Shown here: positions 56,082 through 64,000 of the stretch, one piece after another
How the letters are laid out: the number at the start of each line of letters is the position of its first letter
How positions within the stretch are numbered: the first letter of the stretch is position 1
NCBI GenBank assembly: GCA_009760855.2
Contig: WPIO01000043.1
Coordinates: forward strand, 2,046,001 to 2,110,000
Direction: 5' to 3'
DNA from: Cristatella mucedo
Taxonomy: Eukaryota; Bryozoa; Phylactolaemata; Cristatellidae
Length of the DNA: 64,000 nt
Notes under the pieces: generated by a model
Databases searched by the model: none
What the model saw: the letters and a program-made list of their open reading frames with translations, nothing else
Told to the model about the DNA's origin: nothing
Translations under genes and position numbers: made by a program

Positions 56082-57290
56082 TAATGTAATGAATCTCTGT
56101 AACTCCGCAAAGCCATACAGACTCTGGGTGTTATGCAGGAGAGTTTTGTATAGCGCACTCGCAGCCTAAGCGACTTTCGGTGCGCATTCGGTAGCCAACC
56201 GACTTCGTCTCACGCAACAAAGAGAAAGTGGGAAGCATAGCAGAGTCAGGGGAGCAGTTGAGGTAGTGAGTAGTATAGAAGTAGCAGCTCAGGACCGCTG
56301 AAAAGAATGAGCCATAGTCGGCAGCAGGAGAGTATTTGTCGATTCGTAAGAATTGTGGAAGCGAGTTCCACAGCTTAAGGCCTGCAGAGCTAAAGCTTCT
56401 GTCGCCAACGGTCTTTAAGCAGAGGAATGGAACAGCTAATTTATTGTCTACAGGACCTGAGGGCCCGAAGAGGCTGAAACTGGTGCAGCAGTTCAGCTAG
56501 GTACAAAGGAGTCAAGCCGTGGCGGGCCTTGTGGGTCAGCATTAGAACTTTGCTCTGTATCCGTTGCTCAACCGGCATCCATCCTAGCTCTTTTAGCAAA
56601 GGAGACACGTGCTCAAACCTCTGGGACTTGAAGACTAGCCTGACAGCCATATTCATAGTCAGCTGCAGTGGTCTAATAGCTTTCTTTGGTAGCCCAGCCA
56701 AAAGGGAATTACAATTATCAAGCTGAGACAGAACTTAGAGGAGCTAGTTAAATGTTTGCAAGCAACTGTGCAAGACAACTCCTTATCTTAGATAGGAATC
56801 GGACTAGTTGGCTAGCTGTGGAAGCAGTATTTTGAGTGACGCTTTTAAAATTGAGGCAGCTGTCGAAAACGACCTAAATTTCGAGCACGTGGTGATGGTC
56901 GCACAACAGCATCACCTATTAGAAGACCAAAGCCTTTTAATCCAGCCACACGTTTAGGGGGTCGTATGAGCAGCAGTTCGGTTGTATCGTCATTTAGTTT
57001 CAAGGAGTTTTCCTACATCCGGGATCGACATGTCGGCAAGGCAAGCATTCAGTTTCTCAGTTGCTGCAGCAGATTTTGACGGTTTGAATGACCAATACAG
57101 CTGATTATTGTCAGCATAAAAGTGATATCCTATTCCATGTGCTGTAATCACTTTTCCCAGAGGTTGAGTATAAATGGAAAACAGTAAGGGACCGAATGGA
57201 GACCCTTGAGGGCTCAAGACAAGACTCGTGGAAAAAGCAAATGCTTTTAGATAATAGTAGCTTTTTAGCAGCTTTTGTGCATAGAGCATA
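56082..57290 (-). pseudogene. LINE-B copy from RT block B to tail (CAPZA intron 2)
   Basis: The longest LINE-B segment with the RT core. On the - strand: SPQGSPFGPLLFSIYTQPL (block B), GIGYHFYADNNQLYWSF (block C, second catalytic Asp changed to Asn), then MAGLPKKAIRPLQLTMNMAV, ARLVFKSQ-like, KELGWMPVEQRIQSKVLMLT, LYLAELLHQFQPLRAL, and the coding end. The tail is at 56085. Frameshifts separate the pieces. Antisense to CAPZA. Confidence 0.87.
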
Positions 57291-58245
57291 TTTCGGTGTT
57301 CGTCAAAAGGGAATTTTTGGCTTTGGTTGCATGCTTACTAAAGGTGGCTTAAAAGTGGGCGTTGAGGCAAGGCAAGATGAAGCGTGATGTGTCCAGTGAA
57401 GGTTTTTACCTCGGATCTTTACTATCTTATATATCTTTCTTACGAAGAAGCTAGAATGATGTGCTTTACGGACACATGGATCGGTAAGTAAGGCTGACCT
57501 ACAAGTTAATCAGGAGATTGTTGATGTTATAACTCAGGATTTTACGATTGTTTATCTGTGATTACACTTTTTTGTAGAAGCTAAAATTGGCCCTTAGCTA
57601 GGATATTGTGGTTGGAGTTAATGTATTCCTTGTATGCCAGTTGATGAATAGTCAAGTCTTGATCTTATGGTGCTGTTTCTTAAGCTAGTGCTTAGTGGTG
57701 TTGGCTTGTCATGTAAGCAGTGAACCATCGGCCATCTGTATAAGAACATACATTGTGGTCTGTCATAGCAGCAAGCTAATCGAGAACAACTCTTGTTTAT
57801 TGTTGTAGTATGAGGCTAAGGAGGTCAGACTTAATATATTGTATTCGATTTTTGGAAGATATTTTATGGACTACATTTTGAGTATCTTTAGGTTGAGAGT
57901 TCACATATATTGATGTTGCACCTGGTCAGAATTTAGAAATCTTGGCAGTGCTCGATGTTCTCCGAAGCAGGCCTACCTTGTATGCAGTGGTTTTTCGACA
58001 CCATCTGGGAGCATGTGTTTGCATGCTTAGTGCTTTCGACAGCACTGCTATGAAATTGCTGTCTGCTATTTGGCTTGCCTATGTCACAGGTAGTTTTTAT
58101 GTGGCCCACTGTCAGTCAGTTTACTTGTAGGGTGTGAGCGATGTGGTAGTTGAGAGTTTGCTTCTATGCCACATTGAGATGACTCCAAAGTGCAACCCTT
58201 AGCCGGTATCGTGTGTTGGTGCTTCATTTTTTAATTCTTTTGTAG
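57291..58245. other. CAPZA intron 2, 3' end
   Basis: AT-rich intron with a T-rich stretch before the exon 3 acceptor. No repeat family seen. Confidence 0.6.
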
Positions 58246-58297
58246 ATGTTCGTGTGCTTCTCAACAATGACACCCTTCTCAGAGAGGGTGCAAGAGG
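58246..58297 (+). CDS. CAPZA: F-actin capping protein alpha subunit, coding exon 3
   Basis: A 52-nt exon follows a T-rich acceptor (AATTCTTTTGTAG) and ends at a GTATGT donor. With the last G of exon 2 it reads DVRVLLNNDTLLREGAR, matching the family pattern DVRxLLNNDxLLREGA directly after FNEVFN. The donor is placed after CAAGAGG because GTATGT is the best consensus there. The next exon, expected to carry an AFAQYN-type motif, was looked for on the + strand up to 64000 and not seen, so the rest of the gene (more than 200 codons) lies outside the window. The coding bases look intact, so this is probably an active host gene rather than a pseudogene. Confidence 0.94.
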
Positions 58298-58662
58298 GTA
58301 TGTGTTGCCAGTAAATGCTTGCTCGATGCAATCTCTGTATTATTGGCTACTACTCGTGAGGTACTTGTGGGCTATCTATTGCTTCCCACCTAGCTGGCCC
58401 CCTCCCCAGGGCAGTTGATACACTCATTTTCTCAAGTCACACAAAGCCCACAACTTAATTGTTTGATCGAACGATCCAAGTGCAGGCATCGGCTCCGGTG
58501 AATAGCGACTCCAGCAGTTCAAGTGGAGCTGCTGGAGCAGTCAGTATGTTGTGCATATTAAAACTGTAAAAGACCAGGTAGTTGCTATGAAGTTTGGATT
58601 ATTAAACATGGAATGTCAAGGGGCTCACATTCTCGTTTCTCTCTTGCCTTTTTTCTATACTA

Positions 58663-60205
58663 ATAATAATAATAATGTTCTTGATAAAGCGCCCCCAGAG
58701 AACTCAATCTCTTTCTAGGCGCTTTACATTTGCTGCAAAGGGAAATGCAATTAAATGGTAAGTAAAATCATGCTTGAAAAACAAACAAAATGAATAACAT
58801 GTTTAGGGGTGACATGCACAGGGTCAGCATGCAAATGTGGTTAGTTGCAGCATGCACAAAGTCAGCATGCATAAGCACATCAAGGACGAATCACAGGGAC
58901 CCACTAAATGTTGTCCTAAATAGGTGTGTTTTTAAGTTCCTTTTAAATGTGGTCAGGTCAGGGGATGTTCTGACGCAGGTCGGGAGGGATTTCCAGGCTT
59001 TGGGAGCATACTAACTAAATGCACGGTCTCCAAAGGATTTGAGGTTTGTACGAGGCATTTCTAGACTTTTGGATTCCGAAAAGCAGGTGGTACGATGCTT
59101 GGCCTGATGGGGGAGTATGTCGGAGAGATAGGCTGGAGCCATAGAATGAAGGGACCTAAAAGTGAGCGAAAAAACCTGAAAATCCATTGCTTGACTGGTG
59201 GCCAGTGCAGGTCGGCGAGAAGTGGAGTAATGTGGCAACTGCGACGCTCACGACAGACAAGCCTAGCTGCTGTGTTTTCCACCAGCTGCAATCGCCTGAT
59301 CGTACATTCTGGGAGGCCAGTAAGCAGTGAGTTGCAGAAGTCGAGACGAGGTGTCACGAATGCACGGACCAACTTGGACGTGGTATCCTTATCTAAACAA
59401 GCCCGAATTTTAGCAATATTATGAAGCTGAAAATGGGCAGATTTGACCGTGGAGCTGATATGGTCGTCTAACGAGAGGTCGCTTTGGAATATGACACCTA
59501 AATTTCGAGCTGATTTGACAGGAGATATGCTGGCAGAGCCAATTTTGAGAGACAGCCTTTCCAATCTCTGAATCACACTGGGTTTGCCCATAACTAGTAA
59601 GTTAGTTTTGTCATCGTTTAGTTTTAGAAAATTTGCTGCCATCCATGTATGGATGTCATCAATGCATGCAGCAAGTGAGTTTAGAGAATTTGAGGTGCTC
59701 GAAGGCTGGGAGTGATCAAAGCATAGGTACAACTGAGTGTCATCCGCATAGAAGTGAAAGCCTAGATTGTGCTTGGCAATCACATCAGCAAGAGGGAGAG
59801 TATAAACCTTGAAAAGAACCGGATCTTGCACGGAGCCCTGAGGTACTCCATATTTCAGAGGTACTTCAGATGATCTTTGTCCATTCACGTCAATACTCTG
59901 GAGTCTCCCAGTGAGATAGGACCTGAACCACTGCAGAGCAGTGCCAGTGATGCCCAGGCGAGATGAGAGGCACTCTAGAAGAACTTTGTGATCGATGGTG
60001 TCAAAAGCTGCCGAAAGATCGAGCAAATCAAGCAGAGACACTCTACCCATGTCTGCATTCCTAAGTAGGTCGTTGTATACCCTAAGCAATGCTGACTCAG
60101 TGGAGTGATTAGCTCTAAAGCCAGACTGGAACTTACTAGCAAGGTGTGACGTTTCGATATATGAGTTTAGCTGGTCTGCCACGACCCGTTCCAGAGTCTT
60201 TGATA
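58663..60205 (-). mobile_element. LINE-A copy, left arm of a head-to-head pair
   Basis: A LINE-A copy in - orientation with an ATT-rich tail at 58663, hairpin, 3' UTR, then C-terminal domain and RT up to about 60205, where it meets an (AT)n tract. The first part of the RT domain and the endonuclease are missing. The C-terminal frame breaks near 59180, where siblings read KQRIDFKV. It lies about 370 bp downstream of CAPZA exon 3. Confidence 0.9.
59061..60182 (-). CDS. LINE-A reverse transcriptase ORF (truncated at both ends)
   Basis: A 373-codon open frame with all central RT blocks: [20 protein letters not shown], block A LLDLLDLSAAFDTIDHK, block B YGVPQGSVQDPVLF, block [15 protein letters not shown], block D LKLNDDKTNLLVMG. 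The C-terminal domain starts well ([27 protein letters not shown]) but shifts frame near 59180, so the last ~90 residues are out of register. The catalytic Asp pair in YADD is intact. The missing N-terminus and broken C-terminus make independent mobility unlikely. Confidence 0.85.
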   Translation of the reverse strand: MADQLNSYIETSHLASKFQSGFRANHSTESALLRVYNDLLRNADMGRVSLLDLLDLSAAFDTIDHKVLLECLSSRLGITGTALQWFRSYLTGRLQSIDVNGQRSSEVPLKYGVPQGSVQDPVLFKVYTLPLADVIAKHNLGFHFYADDTQLYLCFDHSQPSSTSNSLNSLAACIDDIHTWMAANFLKLNDDKTNLLVMGKPSVIQRLERLSLKIGSASISPVKSARNLGVIFQSDLSLDDHISSTVKSAHFQLHNIAKIRACLDKDTTSKLVRAFVTPRLDFCNSLLTGLPECTIRRLQLVENTAARLVCRERRSCHITPLLADLHWPPVKQWIFRFFRSLLGPFILWLQPISPTYSPIRPSIVPPAFRNPKV

Positions 60206-60236
60206 CGATATACGATATATATGATACGATCTCCTA

Positions 60237-60239
<3 letters not shown>

Positions 60240-60311
<72 letters not shown>
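60240..60311 (+). repeat. (AT)n microsatellite between inverted LINE-A copies
   Basis: About 35 TA units; self-complementary, so able to extrude as a cruciform. Confidence 0.98.
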
Positions 60312-60315
<4 letters not shown>

Positions 60316-60527
60316 TTCCTTTAAATCTGCACAGTCACTGAGTGTGTGAGAGAGATCTGGTTATCCTACTTGCTGGCTGATGGTCGGCTTCTTCTGACTC
60401 ATATTACCTAGTCCAGCATGCCTAGGAGGTCGACGTGCAACAGCACCCGCCCGGGTGACAGCAGGCTACAAGTGGAATGAGCCTTAGCAACCGACAAGTG
60501 TAGCAGGTTCTTTCATTCAAAATAATT

Positions 60528-61485
60528 CCAACTTACTAGTTATGGGCAAACCTAGTGTTATTCAGAAATTGGAAAGGCTGACTTTCAAAATTGGCTCTGC
60601 CAGCATATCTCCAGTTGCATCAGCTCGAAATCTAGGTGTCATATTCCAAAGCGACCTCTCGTTAGACGACCACATCAGCTCCACAGTCAAATCAGCCTAT
60701 TTTCAGCTTCATAACATTGCTAAAATTAGTGCTTGTTTAGATAAGGATACCACGTCCAAGTTGGTCCATGCATTCGTGACATCTCGTCTCGACTTCTGCA
60801 ACTCACTGCTTACTGGCCTACCAGCATGTGCGATCAGGCGATTGCAGCTGGTGCAAAACTCTGCAGCTAGGCTTGTCTGTCGTGAGCGTCGCAGTTGCCA
60901 CATTACTCCACTTCTCGCCGACCTGCACTGGTTACCAGTCAAGCAACGGATTGACTTCAAGGTTTTGTTGCTCACTTTTAGGTCTCTTCATTCTATGGCT
61001 CCAGCCTATCTTTCAGAGATACTACCCCATCAGGCAAAGCATCGTACCACTCGCTTTTCGGAATCCAACAGTCTAGAAATACCTCGTACAAACCTTAAAT
61101 CCTTTGGAGACCGTGCATTTAGCTCGTATGCTCCCACAGCCTGGAACTCCCTCCCGACCTGCATCAGAACATCCCCTGACCTGACCACATTTAAAAGAAA
61201 CTTAAAAACATACCTATTTAGGACAGCATTTAGTGGGTCCTTGTGATTCGTCCTCGATGTGCTTATGCGTGCTGACACTGTTCATGCTGCCACTAACCAC
61301 ATTTGCATGCTGACCCAGTGCATGTAACCCCTAACCATGTTATTCATTTTGTTTGTTTTTCAAGCATGATTTTACTTACTATTCTATTGCGTATCACTTT
61401 GCAGCAAATGTAAAGCGCCTAGAAAGAGATTAAGTTCTCTGAGGGCGCTTTATCAAGTGCAATATTATTATTATTATTATTAAAA
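60528..61485 (+). mobile_element. LINE-A copy, right arm of a head-to-head pair
   Basis: A LINE-A copy in + orientation, 5'-truncated just before block D (LLVMGKPSVIQ). The C-terminal domain is followed by the 3' UTR, hairpin (near 61409-61450) and ATT repeats to 61485. It is the mirror of the copy ending at 60205 and is separated from it by an (AT)n tract and about 220 bp of other sequence. Confidence 0.9.
60542..61246 (+). CDS. LINE-A ORF, C-terminal domain only
   Basis: A 234-codon frame, intact from block D to the natural stop. It starts MGKPSVIQKLERLTFKIG and includes LGVIFQSDLSLDDHISSTVK, SAARLVCRERRSCHITPLLA, DLHWLPVKQRIDFKVLLLTF, SFGDRAFSSYAPTAWNSLPT, and the terminus FRTAFSGSL. No RT catalytic residues are present. 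The end is the cleanest version of the family's C-terminus in the window and defines where the 3' UTR begins. Confidence 0.85.
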   Translation: MGKPSVIQKLERLTFKIGSASISPVASARNLGVIFQSDLSLDDHISSTVKSAYFQLHNIAKISACLDKDTTSKLVHAFVTSRLDFCNSLLTGLPACAIRRLQLVQNSAARLVCRERRSCHITPLLADLHWLPVKQRIDFKVLLLTFRSLHSMAPAYLSEILPHQAKHRTTRFSESNSLEIPRTNLKSFGDRAFSSYAPTAWNSLPTCIRTSPDLTTFKRNLKTYLFRTAFSGSL

Positions 61486-61639
61486 TCAGCCATTGAACTG
61501 TGAGCTGCTGTCTCAAATCATTACAATGCTTAGAAGTATGACTTGAAAACTGTGCTCAGGTCACTCAAAAAGACGATCTGGCTGAACGAATTTGATGAAC
61601 CCAGCAAACCTAGATTTTTCTGTTTGCTTTTGCTCTGTT

Positions 61640-62300
61640 GTCTATGCTTAATGCTGTACCCTTTAATGAACTTCCATCTCCCAATCCAAGATAGTCTACT
61701 AGTGCTCTAAACCCTCCTTGCTGTTTTCCTTATGAAATGCATCGATTTTCCATGCCCTGTGCGACTAACATAATAATGACTATGTCCATGGCCTCAGGTG
61801 TTGTCTTGAAATCCTATTCAAGGGCTGCTGTTTGGCTACTCTTAAAGAAGAGCTAATCTCTCCATTAAGTCAGCATTGCTTCGGGTTGATAACGATCTTT
61901 TCAGGAATGAAGACTTACGTAAAATCTCAGCTTGTTTTGCTAGATCTTTGGGAAGCATGCTCGTGTGCCTCCCATTATGTCTTCGCATCACTGGCGCTGC
62001 ACTGCACTCCAATAGTTTAGGTCCTATCTCAGTAGTAGACTCCAGAGCATAGATCTCTAAGGACAAAAGTGATATCAAAAGGAATCTCTTAAGTTTGGTG
62101 TACACCATGGCTCTGTGTTGGGTCCACTTCTGTTTGCAATTTACTTACTCCCTCTTGCCAATGTAATTGACAAACATAATCTAAAAATTCATTTTCGTGC
62201 AGATGACATGGCTGTACCTGTGCAATCAATCCTTCTCAACCTCTCAGCATGTCAAACTGTGTTAACTTTTTTGCTGCATATCTTGTTATGACCCGTCAGT
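61640..62300 (+). pseudogene. Old LINE-A RT fragment
   Basis: Very decayed RT: SALLRVDNDLFRNED, VLLDLWEACS in place of block A (DLSAAFDTID), ITGAALH.., [16 protein letters not shown] (block B), [13 protein letters not shown] (block C, YADD mutated to RADD). Frames shift repeatedly. The upstream 61640-61780 may be linker. Confidence 0.65.
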
Positions 62301-62327
62301 TTTTCAGCTGTGTGTGACCCATAACCG

Positions 62328-62600
62328 TGATAACAATAATAATATTAGTACATTTGTGTATCGCCCTTGGAGAATTTAATCTCTTTCAATGGACTTCACA
62401 GAAACTGTAAAGAAAGTATTATCAAATGGTTAGCGTTAACATACACAATGTCAAGCATTATGTCGTTTGCGGTAACATGCACATTGTAAAAAATGTAAAT
62501 ATGGTTAGTGGCAGCATGCACAGTGTCAGCATGCATGAGCACACAAAGAACGAATCACACAAGGACCCACTAAATGCTGTTAAAAACTGGGCAGTAGTAG
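62328..62600 (-). mobile_element. LINE-A 3' UTR fragment
   Basis: ATT tail, degenerate hairpin (tcgcccttggagaatt...caatggactt), the 3' UTR with gtggcagcatgcacagtgtcagcatgc, and the last codons (aggacccactaaatgctgt) on the - strand. Confidence 0.8.
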
Positions 62601-62867
62601 TTAGAGGGGAGCTTCTTACCCCTAGGCCAAACCAGGGTGGCATGTTTTGGCTCCTGTGGTACTATTGGTGATAGTACGACAGCAACATGTCAGACTAAAT
62701 GTCGAGTAAAAGAAGTACCTTAAGGTCAGGGATGTTTAATCTCCTGTTAAACTGTTCACTCAACAAAGGATGTTTTTAATGACACAGGTCATTAAACATG
62801 TAGATTATAATAGTGAGGAGAACCCATTCATCAATTTCGTTAATATGATCACCCCTTTGCCTTGCAA

Positions 62868-63305
62868 GCTGTAATGTAATGTAATGTATCTCCGTCAGTA
62901 ACTCCACAAAGTCATAAAGACCATGTGGGTGTTATGCAGGAGAGTTTTGTATAGCACACTCACAACCTAAGCGGCTTTCGGTACGCATTCGGTAGCCAAC
63001 AGACTTCGTCTCACGCAACAAAGAGAAAGTGGGAAGCATAGCAGAGTTAGGAGAGCAGTTGAGGTGCAGTGAGTAGCATAGAAGTAGCAGTTCAGGACCG
63101 CTGAAAAAGATGTGCCATAGTCGGCAGTTGGAGAGTAGATGTCGTTGCGTAAGAATTGTGGAAGCGAGTTCCACAGTCTAGGACCTGCAGAGCTAAAGCT
63201 TCTGTCGCCAACGGTCTTTAAGCGGAGGAATGGGACAGCTAATTTATTGTCCACACACGACCTGAGGGTGCGAACAGGCTGAAACTGATGCAGCAGTTCA
63301 GCTGT
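62868..63305 (-). pseudogene. LINE-B 3' copy
   Basis: Three ACATT units, perfect-looking hairpin (62900-62934), and the coding end in two frames (62932-63254), split by a 3-bp insertion near 63065 and a shift. 5'-truncated at about 63305. Confidence 0.88.
62900..62934 (-). other. LINE-B 3'-terminal hairpin (reference copy)
   Basis: On the element strand, AAC..CCACA pairs with TGTGG.GTT around a GGTC-TTTAT-GACT inner arm, immediately before gagatacattacatt. Conserved in the copies at 15.55, 3.66 and 14.0 kb. Confidence 0.65.
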
Positions 63306-64000
63306 CAGCCCACACCAGGTAGGGATCAGTGTACTGGGTAAAACATGACTTTTTTGAATGAGTGTATGTGGGCAGCCTCATTGGTTGGGTGAGATGCCTT
63401 CCGGCTAGGTATTTGGTATTGTGTGCTCTTATTAGTGTCACAGTCTGGTGGCATGTACAATTTGATGCAGTCACAATACACAGTAGGCTGGTTGTGGAAC
63501 CGACATGTTTGCACATCGAAAGTACAGCTATTCGGTGTTATCTTGTTGGTAGCCACCTGCACATGTATAGGACTGTATAATATTATGCAGTGCCCTTGCG
63601 TTTGACCTGTTCCCGGTCTGGTGGCCTGGCCTTGAGAGTCAATGAAGTGACAGGCTGAGCGAAGGCCAAACTAATGTCTGATTGGACTGGCCTTCGTGGG
63701 ACGGTTCTTGTGGCATGCACACAGGCCTCTCTATCCTTATGAGTTAATAGTAATTTATTTAGTGAGCTATTTGTATCTCTCCCTAAGATAATTAAAATTC
63801 TTTTTAGGCTCTACTCCTTAAGAGCACTCGGTGGTAGCTGACATTCCCACTTAATGAGCAGTGACAGTTAGCAGCCTACTTAATTTTGCTGGTTACATAC
63901 TATTCATTGGCAGCTTGTGAGTCAGCTGCGGCCGACTTTCGTTGCTACCCTCGAAGCGTTGTTACCCTGCAGTGGCTGCTCGTGATGCTGAGCGAATCTG
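63306..64000. other. Unassigned, probably CAPZA intron 3
   Basis: Short frames only. The expected CAPZA exon 4 motif was not found here. Confidence 0.5.

Overview
This window is animal (metazoan) genomic DNA, not bacterial. The evidence is short exons bounded by GT/AG splice sites, long AT-rich introns, many dinucleotide and trinucleotide microsatellites, and dozens of decayed non-LTR retrotransposon copies and tRNA-derived SINEs. The species cannot be fixed from sequence alone. A repeat-rich invertebrate is the likeliest source. There is no operon structure, no CRISPR array and no convincing rRNA gene or functional tRNA gene.

Host genes. The best-supported one is the first three coding exons of the F-actin capping protein alpha subunit (CAPZA) on the + strand: 45772-45807, 52514-52577 and 58246-58297. 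Intron 1 is about 6.7 kb and intron 2 about 5.7 kb. Both are packed with retrotransposon relics, and the remaining exons lie beyond the right edge. On the - strand, two exon-like blocks (36459-36562 and 25546-25659) have canonical splice sites and matching phases. They probably belong to one unrecognised host gene whose roughly 10.8-kb intron is filled with LINE copies.

Mobile DNA. Two LINE families dominate. LINE-A is L2/CR1-like. It encodes an endonuclease/reverse transcriptase with an FYADDTQLY core, its 3' UTR ends in a hairpin (AAAGCGCC...GGCGCTTT), and its tail is (ATT)n. LINE-B is a second, distantly related family with a variant YHFYAD core, a different 3' hairpin and an (ACATT)n tail. 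Most copies are 5'-truncated. The longest LINE-A copy (29.0-31.7 kb) keeps part of the endonuclease and the whole RT. The longest open frames are at 9441-10718 (425 codons) and 59061-60182 (373 codons). Two SINE families are present. SINE-1 joins a tRNA-like head to the LINE-A hairpin tail. SINE-2 has a tRNA-like head and an unrelated tail. A Tc1-type transposase relic (43.4 kb) and a broken copy of a dispersed uncharacterised metazoan protein family (10.9-11.6 kb) complete the set.

Layout: 0-4.7 kb nested LINE-A/LINE-B/SINE; 4.7-9.2 kb mostly unassigned, with (GA)n tracts and a SINE; 9.2-11.6 kb LINE-A ORF and pseudogene; 12-25 kb scattered LINE and SINE copies around a CT/CA tract, including a LINE-A-in-LINE-A nest at 22.1-23.7 kb; 25.5 kb host exon; 26-36.2 kb almost continuous LINEs; 36.5 kb host exon; 37-43 kb LINEs and the Tc1 relic; 45.3-58.3 kb CAPZA 5' half; 58.7-61.5 kb head-to-head LINE-A pair around an (AT)n tract; 61.6-63.3 kb older LINE fragments.

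The most informative signals are the nested insertions that can be read exactly because the host element's reading frame resumes across the target-site duplication, a shared block downstream of the tails of two LINE-A copies that looks like 3' transduction, and the LINE-A/SINE-1 tail partnership.
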